Assembly (NCBI GenBank): GCA_032622095.1
Contig: CP136069.1
Coordinates: 124,297,950 to 124,361,949 of the forward strand
Length of the DNA: 64,000 nt
DNA from: Siphonodentalium dalli
Taxonomy: Eukaryota; Mollusca; Scaphopoda; Gadilida; Siphonodentaliidae
Direction of reading: 5' to 3'
Shown here piece by piece: positions 12,691 through 24,126 of this stretch. The translations under genes were made by a program, and so were the position numbers. The stretch's first letter is position 1. Every line of letters begins with the position of its first letter. Below the pieces are notes generated by a model that did not search any database, was not told the origin of the DNA, and saw only the letters and a program-made list of their open reading frames with translations.

Positions 12691-13721
12691 GCCATCTCGA
12701 CTAATCAACAAACAACATACATCGTGATTAATTAACTTACCAGCTTGATTATGTAACTTATTAATTTGAACAATCAAGTCAGCTAATTAATCAATTAGTT
12801 ATCTTGATAAAATAACTTAACAACTTAATCAACATAATGATATTGTCTATATTTACTGAAGTTGTTAGTTTTCTTTAGATAGTGCCTACACCTAAATACA
12901 ACAATCTATTAATGATTTGAGTCCAAACGCGACATAATTATACTTATATCCATACTATGTTCACTCGTCGCAACCAGTATACTGTTTTACATATTATCAA
13001 TTATCGCTAACTCATATAATTATATATGTCATATAAGGACGCACGTCATATTGCGCTAAACAAACTGCAAATTTATGAAATGTCATTGTTATTTTAACAT
13101 TTCAATTATTTCTCATTAAAAATGAACGGCAGCTTGATACAAAAGGTCGGTATATTTTCTTTAAACTGACATAAAATGTGAAATGTTAAATAATAGTTCG
13201 GGGTAAAACATTTGTAATGTCTGTGGTTTCAGTCCTAAAGTTTTTAACCAAACTATGTTGGGTTCAAATCATTCGAATCAATACATAACTATATAATTAT
13301 TTCATAATGGTCTGTTGGATGTGATGACAATGGGTTACAAAACATAATTTCTCAACAAACGATAAGAATGTAATGACTCAATGACTTTTCCACACATGTT
13401 CTATATAGTACATAATGCCACGGAAGAAGCATGCATATAATTTGTATAGAATATTTATTCATTTGAATTTGAGCACATGGTTGATATCGTAAATTTAGCA
13501 GAGAATTGTTAGTTTTGGAGAAATATGCTGAACATTGTTGGGTGTACTTTCATTTTTCGTTAGCTGTAAACACTACTCCACTATTTGGCTGAAATGTATT
13601 GGAAAATGTTCTTCGCGCTAGAGTTTTAACAATGTGTTTTCTGGTCACCTTTTGTCATCCATTCAATAGACCTTAAGTCGGAGATGCATGCATGCCTGTC
13701 CTACTTTAGTACCAGTCACAA
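12691..13721. other. No feature seen
   Basis: Very AT-rich sequence without open frames of interest. Confidence 0.5.
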
Positions 13722-13885
13722 TAAGTGGTATATTAAGCGCCGCCAATGTCACAATAATACTGCAAGTGGAAACGCCCATAAGCGCACAGCTGGCGATATT
13801 ATTGCAACATTTCGCGCTTATTATTGCGATATATCGCGCTTTATATCGCGACATCTTGCCCTCAAAATTGTGACATTTAGCGCAA
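13722..13885 (+). repeat. TATTGCGC-rich repeat, copy 1
   Basis: Begins AAGTGGTATATTAAGCGCCG and continues with degenerate TATCGCGCTTTATATCGCG blocks. The matching copy at 20745-20915 is in the opposite orientation (AAGTGGTGTATTGAGGCGCG on its minus strand). The long open frames here on both strands come from this biased composition. Confidence 0.55.
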
Positions 13886-13929
13886 ATTGTAACTTCTTGT
13901 ATATTGTTTGTGCTATACATATATGATGT

Positions 13930-15844
13930 TAATAGCGAAAAGTTTTCCTTTTTATTTTGCTCGTAAGTTGAAGATTTACCTATACTTTGTTTCACTAATA
14001 ACATACATGTATGAGTCAATTTAAAAACAATAATTGTGAATGTTCGGAACTCCTCATCGTAAAATTTGCCTTGTGGTATTTGTGAAATATTAAAAACATG
14101 TATATTTGAAATTATACATACATAAATAAGTTCTAGAACTGTTATTTATGAAGCTTGTATAATTATCGGAATGTTTTGAATTACACCGAAATTATGAGAA
14201 AACAATTAAATGTATGTTTGTTTCGAACATCATCGGAATTGACGAAAGCGACACGTATGTGAGCCGATCTGAATTAACGACGCTCTTTATTATATTTATC
14301 TTTTTGGCGACGAAGACACAAACGCTCTTTTTAATCGAATGTCATTGGAATTTTTGCTTGGCTAAACAGTTCTGAAATTTATACAGGAATTGAATGTGTA
14401 CCTGTTAACTTCCAAGTTTCCATTCCATGGACACGGGGAGAAATGCCTGATACAGTAAGACTTAAATCCTACGGACATAACAAAACAAATGAGCTGTGAC
14501 AATTTGATGTGTTGGTGCCATGGGCATGGTGTATAGATGGATGCCATACTAGCGGCAACGGTCGCTCGCTAAAATAATTATTAATCAATTCAGGAATGTC
14601 CCCTTAAAGTTGGTTTCATGATCTTTTCATTTGTGTGTGTGTGTGTGTGAGGGTGCGTGTGTAAACCCAACGCTGTGAAGACAGTCATATAGTAAAACAA
14701 TGTCCTCACAATGTTAACAATTTTTTCCCTTAAGCCGACGGAAATTTGTATTTTTTGAATTTTTTGATATTTTTTCGTCCGCACTAGGCGGAAATGATAC
14801 TACGCATGCGTTACTAAGATTGCCGTTATTTCGTTAAAGGTACCCTCCGAGTTTGGATATATTTACGAAATAACGGGAGTCCTCACAACTACGGTATTGT
14901 TCGAATTTCTAAAGAAATGTCCCCACAACGTATGTAATACAAACAAGGGTGTGTGTGTGTAAGAGTTACAAATAAAATCAATTTGTTGCAATGTATAAAA
15001 TGGATTTGATTACCCACGCAGTCACAGCATCGTGTCTAGTATAGATCAAATATACGCTGTCTGATTTGGCACCATAGAACTACCATCTGTTTCTATTACT
15101 GTACCAACATAAATTCATAACGGACCATGGGCCAAATCATCGGAGGGAAGCATTTATATTAAAAGAAGTGGATAATAAAGAGCGTTATCAACTATGGCTG
15201 TTGTTATCGTTTCGAAGCGTTACTCCTGTGCGACTGTGTGTATTATCGTGATGCCTGTGTCATACGCATGCCGTTTATTTAAGATATTTTACATTTCGTA
15301 TTATAAGTTCAAAATTAGTTTTGGCATATTTGTCAAGTTTGGTGTCAAATCGGACAGGGCATATTAAAGACACGGTTGGCCTTGGCGGTGGGTATCCTGT
15401 GAAAATATTTCCACCCGTCAAAAACCGCCACAAACAGAAAGAACAACAAAATGTAGACAGACTTTGTCCGTATACAAATAAGAAATATCGCATAAACAGT
15501 ATGTTATTGTCATATTTTTGACCATTGTTATGTAAACAAAAGCATAAAAAGTTACTTTTCTGGTGTTTGTTTATATTATGATGGTAAACATAAAGAGCGT
15601 TCTTTGTGGGTGAATTCCTGATATGGAACGAATAAAGAGCGTTTATGCCATTTGTGTGTGATTAGCCAGCAGCATTGTGTTGTCTTCTGTAACACAATCA
15701 GGCTCTTGCTTAGGTAAAATATAGTAAATCTTTATGATGTATGCGTTTTAATGTTTCTCTGTTTACGGTGATTGGAACAAATATGAATATTTTCGACAAT
15801 TAAGGCCTTTAAACATAGACAGTCAGACAAGAACGTCGATCATA
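13930..15844. other. Non-coding with scattered AAAGAGCGTT repeat fragments
   Basis: Fragments containing ACGCTCTTTATT or its complement occur near 14278, 15172, 15592 and 15642, and again near 17300 and 19290, often followed by a TCATTGGAA block. They suggest an old repeat family with poorly defined ends. A (TG)n tract lies at 14633-14650. Confidence 0.4.
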
Positions 15845-16005
15845 TAGTGAAACCTCTCCAAACCGGACCGTATATAAACCGAATCCCTCTCCATATCGAA
15901 CAAATTGTCCGGTCCCGAATTCACACAAGTGCATTCTCACTAAAAATTACCTCTATAAACCGAAACCTCTCTATTCCGAAAACCGGACGGATTTTTAGTC
16001 CATAA
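15845..16005 (+). mobile_element. Possible pogo/Tigger-like fragment
   Basis: The left end AGTGAAACCTCTCCAAACCG and repeated CCTCTATAAACCGAAACC blocks resemble pogo/Tigger-type terminal repeats preceded by TA. No right end is found, so only a fragment is claimed. Confidence 0.4.
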
Positions 16006-16345
16006 GTGAACAACTACATCGACGTATACATGTATATATATAGAGAGGTAAATTTGAATTTTCGAAGTTTGTATACATTGTAATTTTAGGGAAAATGTAT
16101 GATTTTTTTAAACTCGATCTATCGACATTCTACGTAAGCAATTCAATTCAGTTTGTTTTGTCAGGCGTTGGAATTCTCGAAAAGCGACACAGTTGAGTCA
16201 TTCTGAAGACTTGTCGTACAGTTCATTTCGTTACACTATATTGCATTTTATTTTCGCATAAAGATATGTTCACATGGTGAATTCGATTTTCAAGATTGAA
16301 GCGTCAAACCATAAACATTTATTTGTAGAATTAGAATTAAGCTAT

Positions 16346-16795
16346 TTAAAGGTACTCAATCCGATTCCATGGTCCCAATATAATCAGATTCCAACAATAA
16401 CAACAACAACATTTTTTGAAATGTCGCTTCAGTTATCAGCATCGATTAATTGCCCAAAAATAATGCTAACTACAGTCAACTATAGTATTAAATTGCCCAA
16501 AACGTGTTATTTATCAACAATTTGTTCAACGAAATTTGGCTGGTTTGTCTAATATATAACACACAAAGCCACTTGATTTTAGAGTTATCCAGTTTCATAC
16601 GCAATTTGGCCCGAGACCGTCGGCTTGACGAATATATGCCAGGCCGCCAAAAATTACATATATCGGGAAATAACAAATTTCAAAAATCGATATCTGACCA
16701 CTCTGAGCTTTTATGGGTGGGTTCCTCGACTCGAATAAGATACTTTTTACCCCCGAAGCCAAAGTTATTTGGGAGCGTTAATTGTTCATCTTTAA
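16346..16795 (+). mobile_element. TTAA MITE, CAATCCGA family, copy 1
   Basis: TTAA flanks both ends: left TTAAAGGTACTCAATCCGAT, right complement TTAAAGATGAACAATTAACG. The interior matches 17552-18033, 18618-18893 and 52737-53043, with shared GACTCGAATAAGATA and GAGACCGTC blocks. The two ends are only imperfect inverted repeats. TTAA targets fit piggyBac-type transposition. Confidence 0.75.
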
Positions 16796-17551
16796 TAAAA
16801 CGCATAATTTAAAATAGAAAGATCACATTTTAACTATTGTAGTTTAGTTTGCGAGTGAACATTATGTGATGTTACGTAATTACAATGGCGGAGGTCTGGG
16901 TCAAATGCAGCCAAATCGTGCATTTATATGGGAATGTCTACCTTCAAAGTTTCCATGGAGATTTATTAATTAGTGGGAAAATTTTGTATGCATGATTTGT
17001 TTAATAATTCACCAAATTCGTGAAACAAATTATAACATAATAAGATTTCAAAATCTGATCAGTTATATGACCGCCATCACAAATATTTTGGTTTAATTTG
17101 ACCTAGGATTGGTCGGATGTTATAACATATGTCCTTTCCGAATATTTGACAAAACATAGGTCAGAATTGTCTATGTTAATTTAAAATTACGAGGCAAAAT
17201 AAAAGCGAACAAATTCAAATTCTTGCAGTCACCAGCATTTGTATGAGAATGCCACACCAGATCCACACCTTAACGTTGAAAAAGATTACATAATTTACAG
17301 CGCTCTTTTTTTGGCGACAGGAACATAGACGCCCTTTCTAACAGGCAATCATTGGAATTTTACAAGGCTGACAACATTTAAAAAACGTCTTAAAATTTCC
17401 TCTTGAAGTCAAAACTTTGGCAAAAAAATATCATACTAATGGGCTCATGTGTACAATCCCATTGTTTCCCGGTATTGAACATGTGCAGGTGGTATTTTTG
17501 TGTCAACGCAGGCGATGCCTACAGTATTTATATCCCCAATAATATTTTTTG

Positions 17552-18033
17552 TTAAAGGAACCCAATCCGATCAGACGCTCGGATAAATTACTATTTCTTT
17601 GGCTTCAGTGGTAAACAAATATTTGATTCGAGTCGAGGAACCCACCCATCAAAGCTAAGAGTGATCAGATATCGATTTTTGAAGTTTGGTATTTCTCGAG
17701 ATGTGTAATAATATGTGGCCCAGAAACACGTGGTCAAACGGATGGTCTCGGACAAAATTGCTGATGAAGATGGATAACTCTAAAATCAAGTGACAATACG
17801 GTCAAATTTCGTGATACCTTAGTCATTATTCGGCCATATTTTTTAAAAACCATATGATGATAAATAACACGTTTTGTGAAATTTGATACCATTGTTGACA
17901 GTGGTGTTAGCATTATTTTGTTGCAATAAATCGATTCTGATAACTAAAGCGTATTTTAAAGAACTATTGTTGTTGTTGTTATATCTTCAAGTTGATGGTA
18001 TAGGAACCGTCTGATCGGATTGAGTACCTTTAA
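17552..18033 (-). mobile_element. TTAA MITE, CAATCCGA family, copy 2
   Basis: Opposite orientation to 16346-16795. Both ends read TTAAAGGWACYCAATCCGAT then CAGACG inward, so its inverted repeats are better than those of the other copies. TTAA flanks both sides. Interior GATTCGAGTCGAGGAACCCA matches 52800 and the complement of 16730. Confidence 0.8.
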
Positions 18034-18617
18034 ATTGAGCAAGCATGTGTCATAAATGTAATTGGTTTTCAAGATATTTTCAACATAACAATGCAGAACA
18101 TCTCAGTCCTTGTCATATATCTGAATCTAAATGAATCGTATGTTCAGCCCGTTCCCGCCCCACCAAAGAGAGGGTATGTATGAAGAAACATTCAAGAACA
18201 TATCATACCGTTTGAAAATATTGTTTAATACTGGCTGCGCCGGTGTTTGCAAACTACAGCAATACATCAGTTTGCCACAACAACACTATAGCAAATTAGC
18301 AAGACCACTTTCCAATGGTTCTCGTCGTTGTCACGTTCCGATAATCAAAACAGGTTGACGGATACACAAATCACTTGTGCGTGTTTAAATATTTTATTTC
18401 AATCTTAATTTGTACAATATATACGGTTTCAATATTCTCTCATAGACAAACTGAGGCAACATTTTTTAACAAATATTGAACCTAATGAATGCAAGATGAT
18501 ATTATATTGGTACATACGTAAAAAATGAGTTCGAACCTATGCCGCATTCACGGATTATCAGATACATATATACGGACTTTCGCAAACGATAAAGAGAGTT
18601 TCTGCTTTCATCATATA

Positions 18618-18893
18618 TTAAAGGAACTCATTCCGATTCGATGGTCCCCATATCATCGGATTCCGACAACAATTTTTTTTTTGAAATGCCGTTTCAGTTA
18701 TAAGATTCGATGAATTGCCCAAAATAATGCTAACCACAGTCAAATATAGTATACAATTTCCCAAAACATGTTATTTATCAACATTTTGTTCAACGAAATA
18801 TATTTAGCTGGTTTATCAAATATCTGACACACAAAAGCCACTTGATTTTAGAGTTATCCATCTTCATCCACAATTTGGCCCGAGACCGTCTTC
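18618..18893 (+). mobile_element. Truncated TTAA MITE, CAATCCGA family
   Basis: The left end TTAAAGGAACTCATTCCGAT and about 275 bp match copy 1. Similarity stops after GAGACCGTC near 18893, so the right third is missing. Confidence 0.7.
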
Positions 18894-20334
18894 TCGTTGA
18901 TATGAATCTCCCAAGGTATCTCCAGATAAATGCATGTAATGACCGTAGTTACTTCGTCGGTTGACAGAATGATAATGTGCGACGCGCCTACATCTGTTGC
19001 ATTACGTAGCATGTCATGGCGTGTTACCAGAATTTTATGAATTTAATTTTCTCCTGAGGTACATGCAAATTTCAGTAAGCACACCATTTACAAGAGAACA
19101 TTGTCGCTGATTTATTGCAAGTATCAACGTAGTTTGTCGAATGTCCGATCATCTTGTTGGTTAAAGATATCCGGTCCAATTTGACACTAAATAAGTCAGA
19201 AATTCACACCGTAATCTTTCGTTTACCAGGCAAATGAAGATGGAAAATACGACGTGACATTTCACATGAATCGTGAACATTATCTGTAAATGAGAACGCT
19301 CTTTATTATTAACCACGTTTTGACGACCAAAGCATGGACGCTTTTTATAAGGGTCGATCATTGGAACAGTTGCTAGGGTTCAAATTTAATTTAATTGCAT
19401 TATAAATTAAATGTACCGTAGATGTTTTATTTCGCCGAATCAGACCGCAGGAATCTCTAAATTTGATAAATGGGCTACAGTTTATATTCAAGCAATTACG
19501 AAGCATAATAGGCAAACTTCAAAACTGAGTTTTGTTTGATAGTGATGGTGTGAAAATCAACCCATTTGGAAATAATGTTTTTAAATTTTTTTTTACAAAA
19601 AATCACGAAAACAATAAAATGAGTATTGGGCGGATAGTTAAAGTCACTTGGTGGTTACACCTAATATTATTCGCCTAGGAATTTGTCTCGGTATCGAAAT
19701 TGGTTCACAAATACTTGAACTACCTTTTTAAGAGCTGTATATGTTCCCAAAGGACGCATTGCAGTAAAAAACAAATATAGCTTTGAGCACTATGTTTGGG
19801 TCCCAAACAAAAAACAGCAATTTTCACGAAATGGAACAGAAAACAGCGTTCCGTGTTAGTATATTCCTGATATGGTGGCTGTGGTCATTTTAAATATTTT
19901 TTCAGAGAATACGTGTGTTTTCGGGCTATCTTATACCTCGTTCCAAATTACGTAGACCACATTTGGAAATGGTCCATTATTTTATTTTCATAGGATTCAA
20001 ACATGGATACAATAATGTATCGCTAGGTAATTGCATGCGGTGACCGTAGTTACGACAACCATTGCTTTATAAGGGTCAATCATTGGAACGTTTTATTGGG
20101 TCCAATTTAATTATCTCTCTCTCCCTTTTATACGTATATATACGTGATGATATGAACGTTATTACATGAGTAAATAATGTGATGATGAAATTGATTTCGA
20201 CTGATCAATATTTTAGATTCGTATATAATTATAGTCATAAATTCTATATCTATACACCGATTTAATCTTAGTTGCCACAATACTTTAGCGCAAAATCTAG
20301 CTAATATAAATATAACACTATCGGGTCTGCGTGG
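18894..20334. other. Non-coding; AACGCTCTTTATT-type fragments
   Basis: Blocks near 19290-19375 and 20063-20100 (AAGGGTCRATCATTGGAAC) repeat sequences at 14.3 and 17.3 kb. No gene seen. Confidence 0.4.
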
Positions 20335-20690
20335 AATTTCGGTAGCCGAGAGGTAGCGTACTGGTCTCTCGTGCTAGCGGACCGGGGATCGCAACCTGGT
20401 CAGGGTATTCTGACAAAAATCAGAACTCGGTCAGATACCAAGTTTGTCACGCTGAAAAGTCTCATTCGAGATCACTGAATAAAGATCCGAATGCAAAATG
20501 CCGACTTCCCCCCATAACAACACTTGTCCAGGTATGTTGTCGTGGGTTCAGTACGCTGTCCGATCGGGCGCGGACATTAATGGTTGACCCGTGTACACGC
20601 CTCGGTGTGTGCACGTTAAAGAACGCTACTATAGAGTCACCACAGGGTTATAAAGTTACTCGGTCGTGGTAGCACCTGGACCTCCACATA
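20335..20690 (+). mobile_element. tRNA-derived SINE
   Basis: A box A-like TAGCCGAGAGGTAGCG at about 20343 and a box B-like GGGGATCGCAACCTGG at about 20384 give an RNA polymerase III promoter in a tRNA-like head. The body contains a GTGTGCACGTTAAAGAACG segment of the kind found in conserved SINE central domains. It is unlikely to be a functional tRNA because the head does not fold into a proper cloverleaf. The exact SINE superfamily cannot be assigned by eye. Confidence 0.65.
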
Positions 20691-20744
20691 ATCCTCAGCA
20701 TATTGAGGGCGATGGAGTATCAATTAGACATAGACAATTTTGTT

Positions 20745-20915
20745 GCTCTCAATATTGCGCAATGTGCGATTAGTATCGCAATATTATGCGCTCAATATCG
20801 CAATATATTAAGCGCGATTGATTTTCTGTATTGCGCTATAATCGTGCCTTTTTTCTAAATTAAGCGCGCTCAATATCGCAATAAAGGCGCGCCTCAATAC
20901 ACCACTTTTTCTAAT
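20745..20915 (-). repeat. TATTGCGC-rich repeat, copy 2
   Basis: Degenerate CAATATTGCGC / GCGCTCAATATCGCAAT blocks. It is the inverted relative of 13722-13885. Confidence 0.55.
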
Positions 20916-21424
20916 TGGTACCATGTAAAGGCTGATGCTTATGATCGTATAAATAATTGAAAATGGAGAATCGCGTCCAGCAGCCTTCACGCAATCCAAT
21001 GAATGAGGTGAGCACTTCGTCCTATAAATGATGATCGATGCAAATTTAGGCTACATGGCAGTGGAACAGAACAAAAGTCATAGAAATTTGGCAAAGAAAT
21101 CAAGAACAGTCCAAGACATAGTCCCACGTCCGATCAAGCACATCGTCGTCATTAGCGACACCACTCCGGACGTCAACATCATCACGTGACATGGAAAGAG
21201 CCCGCTTGTCTCAATCCAACTTCCGTAAACAATCTCCAAGAAGCATTAACACCGCGACGACCGGCGTTACCATGACAACGCCACGTAAACCGGCTCCGGG
21301 AAAGGAACGCGCACCAAAACGTAGCGCGTGAGCACTCTGGGTGACAGGGCACCCAAATAAAGGCTCAGAGAGCTCGAAGATGAGCTCAAAGAAGGAAAAC
21401 CAAAGCAGGAAGAAGAAGCTTGGA

Positions 21425-22148
21425 TCATACGGGTTCAGGCCGACCGATTATCCGATGAATAATGTCTTCTAACTGCCTCTTCTCCATCATCGACTGCAGA
21501 AGTTTCCGTTGGAGTTTAAGTTCTGAAAGCTTCCACAGTTTAATCAGCTCTTCCTTACTAAGATCTTCCAAATTGAGTTGTCCTTCTTGCTGTAGAACCG
21601 CGACAGGAAGTCCTTCAGGGTTTCTGTCCTCGAGCGGAAAGCCCTCGCTAACAGATTGAACCGACTGCCGTTTAGGATCCGTACAGTGCATCAACGAGTC
21701 ATCCGGATGATCAGTCTGCATTGGAAGATTGAGCGAAGACTTTCGTACTTGTGAGCTCATTTTACCTTTGCCCTTCCCGAGCATGTCGTCTGCCGATTGA
21801 AGGTTCGGTAACTGTAAATAATTACCTCCCCCTGCTCGTAAATGTCCGTTTGGAAGGAAAGGTCGGTTTGGCCTCTTAAGAAGACAGTCTGTTGGGTCCG
21901 ATGACCCGGTGTTTAACCTGCACTGAGGTATATGTTCGTTAATATCGGGAATATTTGGAATGTCAACCGCTGTAAACTCCGTAAACTTTTCCTCATCTTG
22001 ATTAAGTTGTTCCGATGATTTTTCGGAACCGATTGTGTTTAAGGCGGTTTGAGAGCATAAATCCTTCAGTGGGATTTGAATTATCGTCGGCGGTGAACAG
22101 GCTTCGCCCCCGTCCTCAAACAAGTTATTCTCACTCATTTCTTTCATC
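21425..22148 (-). CDS. GRIN3: GluN3-like NMDA receptor subunit, last coding exon
   Basis: Seen: a polypyrimidine acceptor (CTCTTTTTCAG) abuts 22148. One G completes a codon with the two bases left by the exon ending at 48507, and the frame then runs 240 codons to a TGA at 21425. This is the longest open frame in the window. The product is hydrophilic, rich in Ser, Pro and acidic residues, has no membrane segment, and ends in a leucine/lysine-rich coiled coil (about residues 195-236, around KLSELKLQRKLLQ). Known: vertebrate GluN3 tails also end in a coiled coil near the C-terminus. Inferred: this is the distal cytoplasmic tail, used for anchoring or trafficking partners. It could belong to a separate gene, but the splice phase and coiled coil favour GluN3. 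No clear poly(A) signal was found downstream. Confidence 0.72.
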
Positions 22149-22257
22149 CTGAAAAAGAGAGCTCATAATATGGTCACATGCACTCAATATATTAAATACA
22201 TTAAACAAGCTATACGTTCCAGAGTATGAAATAGTTAGCTTTCCATGGCAAGCCCCG

Positions 22258-22640
22258 CAGTATGACGTCACCGCGCTCATTTCGCTGTTTCATGAACCCG
22301 GAAGAAAATTCAAATATTCCAAAACAAGACATTTTGTGCGAGTCTGTTGTGAGTACTATTTCTAGTTCTTATGTAGCACAATATATATTTATAAAAATGA
22401 AATAGATACACAAAGATTGAATTAACACGAATGCCGATTTGAAAACATACATATGGACAAGAATATAACTTAAAGTATATAGATTACATCTTCGTTATAT
22501 ATTTGATATCTAATTTGTCCAATGACAAATTAGTGTTACGTCAATTCAGCTTACTTAAAAAATGGCTGGTTTTGGACAATTCAAATTTGCTTCCGGGTTT
22601 ATGAAACTGATTTTTTTTCTTCAATAACGTCATTGACGTT
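22258..22640. mobile_element. Inverted-repeat element in last intron
   Basis: GTTTCATGAACCCGGAAG at 22289 and its diverged complement at 22557-22610 flank about 220 bp of AT-rich sequence. GACGTCA-type motifs lie just outside each arm. It sits about 110 bp upstream of the last exon. Confidence 0.5.
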
Positions 22641-22750
22641 ACGTCGCTTACTGATGTAGACTGAATTTTCTATAGTTGATCTTTTCTCTCTTAATTATGG
22701 GTGTGTTCATATTATTTGGCAAACCAAATTTATGCAAAAGTGTAATAAAT

Positions 22751-22902
22751 AGAGTAATCAATTAGTTCAGAGAATTACGTTAAATAATTCACTGGAGGCG
22801 AGAGACGTTCAGGAAAGAAACTCGTGCGCTAACGAGCACTCGTTACTTACCGACGCATCTCGCCTCTCGTGAATTATTGTCTATGAAGCAATTAATTACT
22901 CT
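22751..22902. mobile_element. Foldback element, GAGTAATCAA family, copy 2
   Basis: The left arm AGAGTAATCAATTAGTTCAG pairs with the right arm ending ATTAATTACTCTC; the inner GGAGGCGAGA pairs with TCTCGCCTCTCG. It shares its ends with 787-942 but has a different centre. Confidence 0.6.
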
Positions 22903-22970
22903 CTATATATTCTCTTTGATAGATGTATTATTGGTTAATTCCGGACTCTTCATAGAAGTGTTTACCCTGT

Positions 22971-23336
22971 GCCAATGCATTCTCTTATATATGCGAGTCG
23001 ACCATAGGTCGCCTCGCATATATAAGAGAATGCATTGGCCTAACAATTTTTTATCATGTTTTTTAGATAAATGTTTATTACAATTTTTAGGACATAAAAT
23101 AAAAAGCATCCATTACCCTGCAGGGAGCCCCACACATATATAGAAGCATATAGAAGAGTGTCGTCTGCTCATGTTTGTCTGGGGCTCTGTATGGGTGAAA
23201 TTATAAAATTGTTAAAGAATACAAGAACAAATTATTAAAATTGTAAAAAATTGTTAGGCCAATGCATTCTCTTATATATGCGAGGCGACCTATGGTCGAC
23301 TCGCATATATAAGAGAATGCATTGGCACAGGGTAAA
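22971..23336 (-). mobile_element. Free-standing double-hairpin core element
   Basis: The outer ends TTTACCCTGTGCCAATGCAT and their complement enclose two palindromic modules, each about 70 bp, which are also inverted copies of each other. Between them lie about 200 bp with a GGGGCTC / GAGCCCC stem. The interior is the inverse of 5640-5850. No surrounding TTAA or GTGACCC ends are present, so this copy suggests the core can exist, and perhaps move, on its own. Confidence 0.8.
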
Positions 23337-24126
23337 AAAAATGTTGCAGGAAACTGATATTATTTTCCAGGTCGGCATGCGGTAATCTAAAATTGGTAAA
23401 CACTGTTTGAAATTAGCAATGTGACATATAATTTATTACGTATGACGACAGATTGGAACGTGGTCGCTGTATATGAATTCCGACAAATGCCTGGTTAGTT
23501 TCATAGTTTTATCGTATACTGTTGTGATTTGCTTCCACTGACGTATACATTAATGCTTCTTGGTAGTAGTCGGATTCCCTGTCATTTATAGCAGACTCTG
23601 GACCGTGTAGCTTGATCCATATCCTGTATTTCAATCAGAATGTCCTAACACCAACACAATTCCAATGAACCTGGTGTTGATTGCACGTTTCTATTATTAT
23701 TTCCAATCGATGTAAGAGAAACACGCGTTGGTACAAGACTTAGTGTTTTTCAAAATATATTTCCAATTTAAACGCATTGCTCATCACAGCTGGAAAGTGT
23801 AGGGATAAAGTTTTTTGGAAAATTACCATATGATCTGTCTCCGTTCATCAAAAGAGATAGGGGAAACTATTTGCTAGTTACAGTCGCTTATTTATTGCAT
23901 CGTTTCTCTTACCATAGTTATTAGTTATTATGAATACATACATACAGTTCCAGCAGAGATACAGCATTTTTAAATGGACTCAAGACTTCGAAGTGGGTTC
24001 ATGCGATATAACATAAAAGTCTCTAAAACAACTATCAAGTTCATTCTAATAAAAACCTCTCTAATAATGAGATACCTATAATAGTCAATTCAGTCCAATA
24101 CGATAACACAGCTTAATCAAAACTTA
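23337..24126. other. No feature seen
   Basis: Intronic sequence without recognisable genes. A weak CCTCTCTAATAATGAG motif near 24055 may be a pogo-like remnant. Confidence 0.45.

Noticed and set aside
13663-14019. 118-codon minus-strand frame overlapped by two plus-strand frames
   Set aside because: It falls on the TATTGCGC repeat, whose composition lacks stops; no protein-like features.
20335-20410. Possible functional tRNA gene
   Set aside because: Only the box A and box B resemblance is present, the body continues for 300 bp, and no cloverleaf is formed; a SINE head is the better call.
22877-23143. Frames of 68-88 codons within the double-hairpin core, also seen at 28745, 39212 and 51079
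   Set aside because: The shared CILLYMR and RIYKRMHW peptides are translations of the hairpin arms on both strands, not genes.
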